DNA of 30,646 nt from CAYGZA01 sp964354135 (GTDB lineage: Bacteria > Planctomycetota > Planctomycetia > Pirellulales > Thermoguttaceae), in NCBI GenBank assembly GCA_964354135.1, contig CAYGZA010000038.1, forward strand, positions 1 to 30,646, read 5' to 3'. Below, piece after piece: positions 15,672 to 24,663 of the stretch (position 1 is the first letter of the stretch; each line of letters begins with the position of its first letter). The translations under genes and the position numbers were made by a program. The notes beneath the pieces are model-generated. The model did no database searches, had not been told where the DNA came from, and saw nothing but the letters and a program-made list of their open reading frames with translations.

Positions 15672-16613
15672 ATGGCAGCCGACGTAGCTTCCAAGATCCG
15701 ACAACTGGAAGGCAACATTTCCCGGGTGGTTCTCGGCAAGCAGGACGTGGTCCGGCTTTGCGTGGTGGCCCTGCTGGCCGGCGAGCACGTGCTCTTGGAG
15801 GATGTCCCCGGCGTCGGCAAGACGCTGGTCGGCAAGGCCCTGGCCAAGAGCGTCTCCGGCCAGTTCCACCGGATCCAGTTCACGCCGGACCTGCTCCCGG
15901 CCGACATCACCGGCAGCAGCATCTACAACACGAAGGAGCAGGAGTTCGTCTTCAGCCGCGGCCCGATCTTCGCCAACGTCGTCCTGGCCGACGAGATCAA
16001 CCGCACCACGCCGCGCACGCAAAGCGCGCTCTTGGAGGCGATGAGCGAGGGGCAAGTCTCCGCCGACGGAGAGACGCACCTCTTGCCGCGCCCGTTCATG
16101 GTCATTGCCACTCAGAACCCGTTGGAGTTCGAGGGGACGTACCCGTTGCCCGAAAGCCAGTTGGACCGCTTCCTGCTGCGGATTTCCGTCGGCTACCCCG
16201 ATCGCGTCCACGAGCTGGAAGTCCTTCAGAGCCATCGGCTGGGCGAGCCGGTCGACGGCCTCCAGCCGGTGCTCGGCGGCGAAGAGATCTCCGCGATGCA
16301 GCAGGCGGTCCGCGAGGTGGCGGTCAATGAAGCGATCCACCAGTACCTGCTCGACGTGGTCCGGGCGACCCGCCGGAGCGAGGACCTGCACGTGGGAGTG
16401 AGCATCCGCGGGACGCTCTCGCTCTACCGGGCAAGCCAGGCGTGGGCCTTGGCCGAGGGGCGCTCCTACGTCGTCCCCGACGACGTGAAACGGCTCGCCG
16501 TGCCCGTGCTGGCCCATCGCGTCATCCCGAAGGGCTACCTCCACGGCGGCCAGCGCGAGGCAGTCGAGGCCCTCATCGAGCGACTCGTGGATGACGTCCC
16601 CGTGCCGGGATAG
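15672..16613 (+). CDS. MoxR-family AAA+ ATPase
   Basis: 313 aa from the ATG at 15672, which has GGAGG 5 nt upstream and gives the usual MoxR length; the frame is open further upstream but without family similarity. Walker A is EDVPGVGKTLVGKAL (about 43-57), Walker B VVLADEINRTTP (about 101-112), sensor-1 region VIATQNPLEFEGTYPLPESQLDRF (about 143-167). The C-terminal lid follows (GVSIRGTLSLYRASQAWAL). MoxR ATPases act as chaperones for metal or cofactor insertion and complex assembly, commonly with a DUF58 partner. The DUF58 gene follows 108 nt downstream, so they form the standard MoxR-DUF58 pair. No transglutaminase or VWA/BatA-type gene is seen next to them. Confidence 0.95.
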   Translation: MAADVASKIRQLEGNISRVVLGKQDVVRLCVVALLAGEHVLLEDVPGVGKTLVGKALAKSVSGQFHRIQFTPDLLPADITGSSIYNTKEQEFVFSRGPIFANVVLADEINRTTPRTQSALLEAMSEGQVSADGETHLLPRPFMVIATQNPLEFEGTYPLPESQLDRFLLRISVGYPDRVHELEVLQSHRLGEPVDGLQPVLGGEEISAMQQAVREVAVNEAIHQYLLDVVRATRRSEDLHVGVSIRGTLSLYRASQAWALAEGRSYVVPDDVKRLAVPVLAHRVIPKGYLHGGQREAVEALIERLVDDVPVPG

Positions 16614-16721
16614 GGGCAGGCCGTCGAGGAGCTTCTCCTGATACTGGAATGCACTTCGGAAGCGGAATGGCGGGACCGGGTCGCCTACTTGCCCCTTTAG
16701 GCGCGAACGGAAGCGAGTTGG

Positions 16722-18029
16722 ATGAAACGCCCCTTGCGAAATCGTCGGGACTCCGAGGCGCGCCGGTTGCGGACCAGGCGATCTCGGATTTCGCGAATGG
16801 CGCGCCTCGCCCTTGCCGTGCAGCGATTCCTGCGGCCGCTGCGGCCTGCCGCGCGGCGCCGCTCGGGGACGTCGCTGTGCCTCGAGGGGGCCTACTACCT
16901 GGCGATGCTGGCCGTGGTCTTCGCGGTGGCCCTGCTTGGCGACGTGAACCTGTTGATGGCCCTGGCGGGGATGTTCGTCGGGCCGCTCTGGTTCAACTGG
17001 CGGTTGGTCGTGGCGACGCTCCGCGGCCTGGAGATCCGCCGCAAGATGCCCCACAGTGTTTGCGCAGGGGACCCGCTCTTGGTGGAAGTCGAGCTGACCA
17101 ACCGCCGCCGGCGGCTGGGCAGTTGGGCTGTGGTCCTTCAGGAAGAGATCCGCCGCGAAGGAGATTCGCCCCGCGAGCCGGCCTTGGAGGCCCAGGTGTA
17201 TTTCCCCTATGTGGCGGCGGGCCAGTCCCGCCGGCGCGTCTACCGCGGCCGGCTCCCGCGCCGGGGCCGCTACCATTTCGCGCCCGCCGCGGTTTCGACG
17301 CGCTTTCCTTTCGGCTTCGTCCGCCGCACGATCTTTTCCGGCCCGGCGGACACCTTGATGGTCTATCCCCGGCTGGGCCGGCTCACGCCCCGCTGGCTCG
17401 CGCGGCAGCACGAGACGTTCGAGGGCTCCCAGCGCCGCGAACGCCGCTCCGGCCGGATGTCGGGCGACTTCTACGGCGTTCGCCCGTGGCAGAGCGGCGA
17501 CGCCCGCCGCTACATCCACTGGCGGAGCTCCGCCCGGCACGGCAACCTCGTCGTCCGCCAGTTCGACCAGCACCGCAACCGCGACGTGGCGGTCCTCGTG
17601 GACCTCTGGCAGCCGGAAAGGCCGCTGGCCGAGCACGCGGAGAACGTCGAGCTGGCCGTGAGCTTTGCCGCCACCGTGGTGGCCGACACCTGCCGCAAAG
17701 GCGGCGGCAACCTGCTCGTGGGCACCACCGCCTCGGCGGAATGCCAGCGAGGCCCCGCGTCAACCGCCCTGGTGCAGGAGGCGATGGAAAGCCTTGCGGT
17801 GGCCGAGGCAGGCCCCGAGGATCGCCTCCCCGACCTGCTCGACCGCGCCCTGGCGTCGCTCGAGCCGGGGACCGAGGTCATCCTCGTGACCAGCCGCGCG
17901 GTAGACCTGACTGACCCGGAGCGGTTTGCCGCCTTGTGGAACGATCCCGCGCGGCGGAACATTGTCCCCCGCATCCGCGTCATCTCCACCGCCGGCGAAG
18001 GCCTCGCCGAATACTTTCACGCGACGTGA
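16722..18029 (+). CDS. DUF58 domain-containing membrane protein (MoxR partner)
   Basis: 435 aa. A very basic N-terminus (about 50 residues, many Arg) is followed by two transmembrane segments (about 52-90: YYLAMLAVVFAVALLGDV and LLMALAGMFVGPLWF). A beta-rich region leads to the DUF58 hallmark FYGVRPWQSGDARRYIHW at about 248-265, continuing RSSARHGNLVVRQFD. The C-terminal part resembles a VWA-like fold (VAVLVDLW). Together with MoxR it likely helps to assemble or activate an unidentified complex at the membrane. An in-frame ATG at 16797 (MARLALA) is an alternative start, since the first one has only a weak GGA 10 nt upstream. The gene is convergent with the giant caspase-like gene, with 107 nt between stops and no clear terminator. 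Confidence 0.92.
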   Translation: MKRPLRNRRDSEARRLRTRRSRISRMARLALAVQRFLRPLRPAARRRSGTSLCLEGAYYLAMLAVVFAVALLGDVNLLMALAGMFVGPLWFNWRLVVATLRGLEIRRKMPHSVCAGDPLLVEVELTNRRRRLGSWAVVLQEEIRREGDSPREPALEAQVYFPYVAAGQSRRRVYRGRLPRRGRYHFAPAAVSTRFPFGFVRRTIFSGPADTLMVYPRLGRLTPRWLARQHETFEGSQRRERRSGRMSGDFYGVRPWQSGDARRYIHWRSSARHGNLVVRQFDQHRNRDVAVLVDLWQPERPLAEHAENVELAVSFAATVVADTCRKGGGNLLVGTTASAECQRGPASTALVQEAMESLAVAEAGPEDRLPDLLDRALASLEPGTEVILVTSRAVDLTDPERFAALWNDPARRNIVPRIRVISTAGEGLAEYFHAT

Positions 18030-18136
18030 ACAGGGTGTCGGGGAGGGCGAGCGGCCGCTGGCGCCGTGCGCAACGAACAATGCACCGTTGGCCTCTTTCC
18101 TTTTCCCTCTTTTTCCCTTCCGGCGAGAGACGCGGG

Positions 18137-21100
18137 TCAGGGTTTCTTCTCCCTTCTGGCGGCGACGACGTTCTTGACGGAGACCGTCCCCGCGGTGACG
18201 ACAACCTCCGCCGTACCCTCGTAACCGCTTTCTCCAAAAGCGCGTCCATCCTCAACCACGACGGTGTACTTCCCCGGAGGAACGTCCTTGAAGGTGAACT
18301 CTCCGCTGGACTCGTCGAACGGCTCGGGCCGGCGGGCCAACTCTTTCAGGGTGACGGTGAGCTTGTTCCATCCGAGGGGAGGGGAGTTCCCTTCTCTGGC
18401 CACGTAGACCTGGCCTTTGATGCCGCCCATCTCAAGGGGCTTTTCCGAGGCAGCCTTGTCCCCACCTTCGATGACCACGGAGCGCCAGTCCTTGCTGGAG
18501 TGCTCGACCCTGTCCCACACTTTCATGGCAAGGAGGTTCCGGCCCGGCTTGGCGTCCTTCGCCGGCACGAGGACCGTGTCGGAGAACTCCTTCCTCTCGC
18601 CGATGGCAGCGGCAGAGACCTCGAAGAGCTTGTCCTTCTCGGCGTCCGGCTCCTGGGACTTGTCCTTGACGAAGGCGAACGCGATCCTCGCGACCCCGCT
18701 CAGATCCTTGACGTGGACCTTGACGGGTATCTCGGCGCCTTTGGGGACGGGATTCTCGGGCGTGGTGAACCTGAGGATCTCGGGCGGCTTGTCGTCGAGC
18801 AGAATCGGGATCCTCTCCTTGGCCGCCTCGCGGCCGCGCAGGACCAACCTGGCGCAGACCTCCACCTCTTTTTCCTTGATTCCCAGGGTGGGCAGCCCGG
18901 TCTTGAAATCCCGGACCTCGGCGTGGACGCTCACCAACCCTTTCTCCGGCCCCGCCTTGATCCAACGGACGGTCCATTGGCGATCGGAGTAGAACGGAAA
19001 CGGAGTGGTCTTCGCGGTCCCGGCCACCGACGGGTCGTCCTTGTCTTCGAGCCACACCTCGACCGCCGTGTCGGGCTCGGCGAAATCGACGGTCACCGGG
19101 GCATCCACCTGGAGCTCGACGGGCAACGGCTTGCCGTCGGCGAAGCGGCTCGTCGGAAACGCGGCCCCCTTCTTCGGCGAGTGGATTCGGACCTCTCGGA
19201 GATCGCCGATGGGACCAATGCTCTCGTTGGTCTCGTCGCAGGGGACCCGGAACCGAAAGGCCCGCGGGTAGCCGTCCACGGTCAGGACAACCCGGACCGC
19301 CTTGTCCCGAGCCGGCGGAATGGCGGCCGAAGGGTCGTCTTTGCCGCGGAGATCCTTGATGACCCCGTCGCGAATGGGGATCGTGGCGCCCGGGTCGGCG
19401 CCTTCCACAACGATCTCACTACTTACCTCGATGGCCGGAGGGACGAGGGGCCAGTATCTCAGTCTCGATTCGTCCGCGCCTGCATCCTCCGTCGCCGGGC
19501 CCTCACTCGGCCGAAGCCTCAACCAGAAGTTGCCCCCGACGTGGTTGTAGCTTGCCCGGGGCTGGAGGTACTGGGCAGGCTTGACCCGCTCAAAGACGAT
19601 CCGCTTCGTCCATTCGGTTCCCGCCGCTTCATCGCGGATGCTGCACAGGACCCCGTGGGAAACATCTTTTCCGGACGGGGCGGCGTCCTTGCCCGGCTCG
19701 GGTTTGTCGGCTGCCGGCTTGGGCTTCTCGGCTGCGGCCTTGGCGTCTTCTGCGGCTTCCTTCTTGTCCGCCGTCTTGGGCTTGGCGAAACCGATAGGCT
19801 CCAGCGTCCTTCCGGCGCGGAGATCCACGGTCACCGGCTCGGTGAGGGCGCGATCGGGAGGCGGCTCCGAGACCCGGGAGGGATCGCGGCCGGCAAGCCG
19901 GTCTTCGGGCGAAAGCTCCGGAGCGGCCCAGAAACGAACCGTCACTTTCCTCGCCTTGCCGGACAGGTTCTTCAGCGAAAACACGTACGCGGATTCCCGG
20001 TTGGGGAACACCGGACACGCGACGACCCCTTCCTGGCCGCCCTGCTTCGACTCGGCGGCAGGGACCTTCTTTCCCGCAGGATCCGCAATGCGATGGACGA
20101 CCAGGTCCACTTTGTCCTCGACCGGCAGCCTGAGCTGAATCTCTTGCGGAATCTCCTGCGAGACGGGGGCGGACTCGGGTCGCGCGAGCAATTTGACCGA
20201 CGAGGAGGTCCACTCGGGAATCCCGATGGGGCGGGCCTCGAACGGGAGCTTCTTTCCGCTTTGGTCCAAGGAGACATTCCACGGCTTCCGCGCGGGAATC
20301 GCCGATTTTCGCTCCCCGTCGCGGATTTCCAGCTTGGTGTCGTCATAGTCCAGCGTCAGCAGGGCGCCGGCCGAAGCGACCCCGACGGTCCGCGCCGTCA
20401 CCGCGAAAGGCGCCCAGGTGTTGTCGGGCTTCAGATCGACCGGGGCCTTGGGGCCTTCCAGCACGAGGATCTTCTTGGGCAGCGGGGGAAGCGGATCGCG
20501 AGGAAGGACGACCGACGTCATCCGCTTCTCGACTTCCGGGGTCAAGCGGGACGCATGGACGGTCACGTCCCGGGCATCGATTGTATGGAGCAATCGCAGG
20601 GTGCGGGTGACCTTCACCGCCTCTTCGGGACCGAGACCCTCAAAGACCCGGTCCGGCAGGCCGCGGTAGAATGCCTCGAGCTCCTTGCCCAGCGCTCCGA
20701 GCGCCGTCCACTGCCCCGGGTTATCCCGAAGAGAACCCAGGAGCTTCTCGATCCCGTCCGGAGGGAAGCGATCCGGGTCGGCCAGGCCGACCAGTTGCAG
20801 CTCGCGCCGGGCTTGCTGGTAAACGGCTTCCCAGCGCTCCCGGCTCCGCGAAGGAGTCCCACCTGCGGATTGGCCCTTGGCGGCGGGCGCCGCGTCGGCG
20901 GGGGCGCCCTGCTTGCCCAGCGCGTCGAGCAGCTCCATTCGGGTGTCGGCGGGCAAGAGAGGCGTCGAGAGCAGACTCTCGATTCTGCTCGCCACCCGCG
21001 GCGGCATTCCGTCTTTGAGCGGTTGCCCCGCCAGGCGCAGCGATTCCCTTGCCGATTGCCTCAAGCCGTCCTCGATCTTGCCGCGGAGGCGCTTCAGCTC

Positions 21101-22999
21101 ATCCGTCTTCTTGCGGAGTTCCTCCAAGACCTCCGGGTAGCTCCCCGGAGTTCCTCCCGGCCTGAGATCCTCTTCCCGCTTTTCCCACCAAGCGAGGAAG
21201 TCCGGCAGTCTCTCGCTGACCAGCTCGGAGATCTCGCCCGAAGGGACCGGGGACCCGGGGGAGACGAGCGCCGAACGAGCGCACCAGCGGACGTAATAGG
21301 GCGCCGCGAAGAGAAGCTCGTTCCTGAGCTTGATCGCCTGTTCGAGGACGATCCTCCGATCCTCCGGGAGCTGCTTGAACCGGGCGACGGCCTCATCGGC
21401 GAGGAAACGCCTCTGGGCCTCCAAGAGCCGGCCGCGGATCTTCCGCGTGTCGAAGCCCGCCGCCGGCACGCCCTCCTCGCCCAGCACCTCCAACTCGGCC
21501 AGATTGCCTTCCGTGCCGGTCCCCAAGCGATAGCGCAACTCGTGACCGAGGATCAGCTCCTGGTACTCGCGCCACAAATGGGGCGCGTAATCGACCGGCG
21601 CCCAGTTCCCGGCCCCTTCGCGGTTCTGCAATTGGTCGCGACGCCGCCAAGCGGCCCGCAACAGTCCTCGGGCCTTCCCGGCTGCAAGCGACGGGGCAGC
21701 GCCTGCGGCCTCTTCGGGCGTCTTCTCCGCTGCCGGAGCCTTATCCGGCACAGGCTCGGATTTTTCTTTGGCAAGGGCGGCCTTCTCCTTCGGGGTCTCG
21801 GCCTTGGCCTTGGCCGCCTCCGTCTTCTCCTTGGGCACATCCGCTTTTTCCTTCGCGACCTCCGGCTTCTCTTGGGAAGTCACCGAGGCGTCCTTGGGCG
21901 CATCCGGCTTCTCGGCCGCGGCGGCGGAGTTCTCTTTGGCAAGGGCGGCCTGCTCCTTGGCAGCCTCGACGCGCTCGCTGCCGGCACCGCTCTTCTTCGG
22001 CGGCAGAGCGGGCTCTTTCTCCTTGGCGGGGGCTTCGGCCGCATTCTCGTCCTCCGAGCCCTTCGGCGGGACGCGGAAGAGAAACCGGCTCGGGGGCTCG
22101 GTCACGGAGCCTTGGCCGCCGTGGAACAGCAGGGGTTCCTGCGTCTCCTTGCCTCCCCCTTGCCGCTCGACGTGGTCGGCGACCCGGTCGCGGATGAACG
22201 CGTAGAACTCGGCCAGGTCGACTCCGCCGTCCTCGTTGCGATCTGCCTTGCCCCGGAATCCCTCACTCACGAAGTGGGCGAAGACGGACCGCCTCTTCGC
22301 GTACGAGATGCGGGAGATCTCCAGCGGCCCGTTGGACGCAAGCACCCAGAGATCGGGATCCTGGGTCTTCTTAACCGCTCCTTCGACCAGGCGGGGGAAA
22401 TCGTTGACCACCATGCCCAGCCGCGGATCGGAGGGGATATGGCTGCAATCCAAGAGGACGAGCTTCGTTTTCGCCTGGCACTCCTGAACCTGCCGCAGGA
22501 TGGTCTCCAGCTCGCAGCGCCCGCGATCCGCGGGCCCCTGCTGACTCCGGAAGTAGTCGTTGCAGAGCACGTATGGCTTCGCGTCCGTGGAGCCGGAGAC
22601 TCCCTGCGCGCTGACGTACAGAATGAGGTTGACTCCCGAGAGGGCAGGCAGCCTCTGCAGCTCGTCGTAGAGGCGGTTCTTGACGTCGTCCGACTCCTGG
22701 AGGTTCTTCAGGATGACCGGTTTCGGCTCGGGGAACGCGCGGTTGAACTCCGCCTCGTCGGCCGGGGAGAACGGCACGGGCGCAAGCGGGATGTCGTAGC
22801 CGGTGATCGGCAGCACGGCCAGTTGCACGGCCGGCGGAGACGGCCGCCAAAGGAGCCACGCAAAGAGCCCCACCAGAAGCAAGAGCACAACGCTCCAGAA
22901 GACCCGCTTCACCCACCGTCCCGTTCTCGACGGGCCCGAGGGACGAGATTGGGCCCGCCAATCCCGGGTCGGGGACGAGGGCTTTGTTGGCCCGGACAT
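18137..22999 (-). CDS. Giant membrane-anchored caspase-like (C14 fold) protein with EF-hand loop and C-terminal beta domain
   Basis: 1620 aa; AGAGG lies 8 nt before the ATG. Residues 1-32 are Ser/Pro/Arg-rich and cytoplasmic; 33-51 is a transmembrane helix; the rest should be extracytoplasmic. Residues about 90-290 resemble a caspase-like domain: VNLILYVSAQGV (123-134) is where the His-Gly occurs, but His is Gln 132; KLVLLDCSH (179-187) matches the DxC strand, but with Cys 185 next to the Asp and Ser 186 at the usual Cys place. It looks catalytically dead. DRNEDGGVDLAE (253-264) is a textbook EF-hand loop. About 305-435 is a Lys/Ala/Glu-rich linker, then helical segments, a second Lys/Ala-rich stretch near 1100, Ig-like regions, and a C-terminal carboxypeptidase-regulatory-like domain (FTFKDVPPGKYTVVVEDG). 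It is divergent from tssK, suggesting a link to T6SS (inference). Confidence 0.8.
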   Translation of the reverse strand: MSGPTKPSSPTRDWRAQSRPSGPSRTGRWVKRVFWSVVLLLLVGLFAWLLWRPSPPAVQLAVLPITGYDIPLAPVPFSPADEAEFNRAFPEPKPVILKNLQESDDVKNRLYDELQRLPALSGVNLILYVSAQGVSGSTDAKPYVLCNDYFRSQQGPADRGRCELETILRQVQECQAKTKLVLLDCSHIPSDPRLGMVVNDFPRLVEGAVKKTQDPDLWVLASNGPLEISRISYAKRRSVFAHFVSEGFRGKADRNEDGGVDLAEFYAFIRDRVADHVERQGGGKETQEPLLFHGGQGSVTEPPSRFLFRVPPKGSEDENAAEAPAKEKEPALPPKKSGAGSERVEAAKEQAALAKENSAAAAEKPDAPKDASVTSQEKPEVAKEKADVPKEKTEAAKAKAETPKEKAALAKEKSEPVPDKAPAAEKTPEEAAGAAPSLAAGKARGLLRAAWRRRDQLQNREGAGNWAPVDYAPHLWREYQELILGHELRYRLGTGTEGNLAELEVLGEEGVPAAGFDTRKIRGRLLEAQRRFLADEAVARFKQLPEDRRIVLEQAIKLRNELLFAAPYYVRWCARSALVSPGSPVPSGEISELVSERLPDFLAWWEKREEDLRPGGTPGSYPEVLEELRKKTDELKRLRGKIEDGLRQSARESLRLAGQPLKDGMPPRVASRIESLLSTPLLPADTRMELLDALGKQGAPADAAPAAKGQSAGGTPSRSRERWEAVYQQARRELQLVGLADPDRFPPDGIEKLLGSLRDNPGQWTALGALGKELEAFYRGLPDRVFEGLGPEEAVKVTRTLRLLHTIDARDVTVHASRLTPEVEKRMTSVVLPRDPLPPLPKKILVLEGPKAPVDLKPDNTWAPFAVTARTVGVASAGALLTLDYDDTKLEIRDGERKSAIPARKPWNVSLDQSGKKLPFEARPIGIPEWTSSSVKLLARPESAPVSQEIPQEIQLRLPVEDKVDLVVHRIADPAGKKVPAAESKQGGQEGVVACPVFPNRESAYVFSLKNLSGKARKVTVRFWAAPELSPEDRLAGRDPSRVSEPPPDRALTEPVTVDLRAGRTLEPIGFAKPKTADKKEAAEDAKAAAEKPKPAADKPEPGKDAAPSGKDVSHGVLCSIRDEAAGTEWTKRIVFERVKPAQYLQPRASYNHVGGNFWLRLRPSEGPATEDAGADESRLRYWPLVPPAIEVSSEIVVEGADPGATIPIRDGVIKDLRGKDDPSAAIPPARDKAVRVVLTVDGYPRAFRFRVPCDETNESIGPIGDLREVRIHSPKKGAAFPTSRFADGKPLPVELQVDAPVTVDFAEPDTAVEVWLEDKDDPSVAGTAKTTPFPFYSDRQWTVRWIKAGPEKGLVSVHAEVRDFKTGLPTLGIKEKEVEVCARLVLRGREAAKERIPILLDDKPPEILRFTTPENPVPKGAEIPVKVHVKDLSGVARIAFAFVKDKSQEPDAEKDKLFEVSAAAIGERKEFSDTVLVPAKDAKPGRNLLAMKVWDRVEHSSKDWRSVVIEGGDKAASEKPLEMGGIKGQVYVAREGNSPPLGWNKLTVTLKELARRPEPFDESSGEFTFKDVPPGKYTVVVEDGRAFGESGYEGTAEVVVTAGTVSVKNVVAARREKKP

Positions 23000-23238
23000 C
23001 GCAATGCCTCTTGCGGCTGCGACCGATTGTTAACCACCTGAACCTGAATTATTCTAGCCGCTCATCCTGCTGCCGGATAGGATGCAGTGGGTGTGGTCGC
23101 GGAATGTCCGCGCGATCGGGAGGGCGGTTTTCCCGGCCGCGCTCTTGCGTTTCGCGGTCCACGTGGTATAAGCGCGATAGTCGCAACCGGGTGAGACTAG
23201 GGATTTCCGCGTCGGTTCGCCCTGAGGGGTTGGGCAAA
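23000..23238. promoter_or_regulatory. Divergent promoter region between the caspase-like gene and the T6SS operon
   Basis: 239 nt. For the T6SS direction a candidate promoter is TTGCGT (23145-23150), 16-nt spacer, TATAAG (23167-23172), about 67 nt upstream of tssK; the -10 matches 5 of 6. For the opposite direction TAGAAT (minus strand, 23056-23051) is a -10-like hexamer without a good -35. Between them a short dyad, CATCCT at 23063-23068 and AGGATG at 23079-23084, has operator-like spacing. All are read by eye. Confidence 0.4.
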
Positions 23239-24663
23239 ATGCACAATCTGCCGGTCCATTGGCACGAGGGCCTCTTTCTCCAGCCGCACCATCTCCAGGC
23301 CGCCGACCGGCATTGGGCCGAGCTCGTACAAACCTGCGAACAATGGGACCACCAGTATCATTACGGCGTGCGCACGCTGGAATTCAGCCGTGAGGCGATC
23401 GGGAACTACCAGTTCCAGGTCAACGTGTGCCATGCGCGGATGAAGGACGGCACGCTCATCGCGCTGGATCCCGGCCAGGAGCCGGACCGCGTCGACCTCA
23501 AGGAGGCCTTCGCCGGCAAGCCGGCGGTCCGCGTCTATCTGGCGATCCCGAAATTGAAGATGGGCCAGGCCAACGTGTCCTCGGGCGGCGACGGCGGCAG
23601 ATGCCGCTACGCGGAGGGCAAGCAAGGAGTCCAGGACGAGAGCTACGGCGGCAACGAGCAGGAGGTTCCGCTCAAGGACCTGAACGTCCGGGTCCTCCTG
23701 GAGACGCAAGACCTGGCGGGTTACGAAGTGCTTCCGATCGCGCAGGTGGAGCGGGCGGGGGAGAAGGAAGCCGCGCCGCAGCTCGACGCGACGTACATCC
23801 CGCCCGTGCTGGCCATCGACGCCTGGCCGCCGCTGGGGCGCGACATCGTGCGGGCGATCTACGACGTGATCGGCAAGAAGATCGAGGTGCTGAGCGAGCA
23901 GGTCGTCAATCGCGGCATCACGCTGACCAGCCAGGAGCCGGGGGATTTGGACCGGCTCTTGATGCTCGCCCAGTTGAACGCGGCCTATGCCACCCTGCAC
24001 GTGCTGACGTTCGCGTCCGGGGTCCATCCCTTGACGGCCTATACGGAGCTGGTGCGGATCGTAGGCCAGCTTTCGATCTTCAGCCCGGAGCGCCGCCCCC
24101 CGGCAATCCCCAACTACGACCACGACGACCTGGCGGGAATCTTCTCTTGGGTGAAGAAGCAGATCGAGCTTCTGTTGCTGAGCATCCGCGATTACGAGTA
24201 CGAGCAGCGGTTCTTCATCGGCGAGGGGCAGGGAATGAAGGTCTCGCTCGAATCGCGGTGGCTGGGTCCCGATTGGCAGTGGTACGTCGGGGTGATGCGC
24301 GGCAGCCTCACTCCGGAACAGTGCGTCGCCCTGCTCTCTCCCGGGGCGTTGAACTGGAAACTGGGGAGCTCGCGGCAGGTGGAAACGCTGTTCAAGTTCG
24401 GCCAGATCGGGCTGCAACTGACCCCCTTGCCGCAGGCGCCGCGGGCCTTGCCGCCGAGCAAGGATTGGGTCTACTATCAGGTGGCCCGGGGCAACGCGGC
24501 CTGGAACGACGTGCTGGCGACCCAGACGCTCGCCATGCGGCTCCAGGAGAAGCTGATCGTCAACCTCGATTCGTTGCAGGGGAGGCGAGACATGGTCGTC
24601 TCCCACGGCGGCAAGCAGTTGCGTCTTCAGTTTGCCCTGTTTGCGGTCCCTAATCCGACATGA
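23239..24663 (+). CDS. tssK: Type VI secretion system baseplate subunit TssK
   Basis: 474 aa from the ATG preceded by GAGGGG (23224-23229). A longer open frame extends upstream to 22984 but lacks similarity. The N-terminal signature PVHWHEGLFLQPHHLQAADRHW is the TssK hallmark (HW-x-EG-x-x-LxPxHxQ). The central LDRLLMLAQLNAAYATLHVL and HPLTAYTELVRIVGQLS, and the C-terminal receptor-binding-like half, follow the family order. TssK trimers link the baseplate to the TssL-TssM membrane complex. It is slightly longer than the usual 445 aa, with an extra Gly-rich charged loop at about residues 115-150. The stop overlaps the tssL start by ATGA, indicating translational coupling. First gene of the operon. 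Confidence 0.95.
   Translation: MHNLPVHWHEGLFLQPHHLQAADRHWAELVQTCEQWDHQYHYGVRTLEFSREAIGNYQFQVNVCHARMKDGTLIALDPGQEPDRVDLKEAFAGKPAVRVYLAIPKLKMGQANVSSGGDGGRCRYAEGKQGVQDESYGGNEQEVPLKDLNVRVLLETQDLAGYEVLPIAQVERAGEKEAAPQLDATYIPPVLAIDAWPPLGRDIVRAIYDVIGKKIEVLSEQVVNRGITLTSQEPGDLDRLLMLAQLNAAYATLHVLTFASGVHPLTAYTELVRIVGQLSIFSPERRPPAIPNYDHDDLAGIFSWVKKQIELLLLSIRDYEYEQRFFIGEGQGMKVSLESRWLGPDWQWYVGVMRGSLTPEQCVALLSPGALNWKLGSSRQVETLFKFGQIGLQLTPLPQAPRALPPSKDWVYYQVARGNAAWNDVLATQTLAMRLQEKLIVNLDSLQGRRDMVVSHGGKQLRLQFALFAVPNPT

Noticed and set aside
15594..17636. 680-codon minus-strand frame opposite moxR and the DUF58 gene
   Set aside because: MoxR Walker motifs and the DUF58 motif are on the plus strand; the antisense frame has no recognisable sequence.
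17936..23041. 1701-codon open frame on the plus strand opposite the giant caspase-like gene
   Set aside because: Its Arg/Gly/Leu/Asp-rich sequence has no domain, it spans the end of DUF58 and the promoter region, and the minus strand encodes recognisable motifs. Long antisense frames are expected at this GC content.
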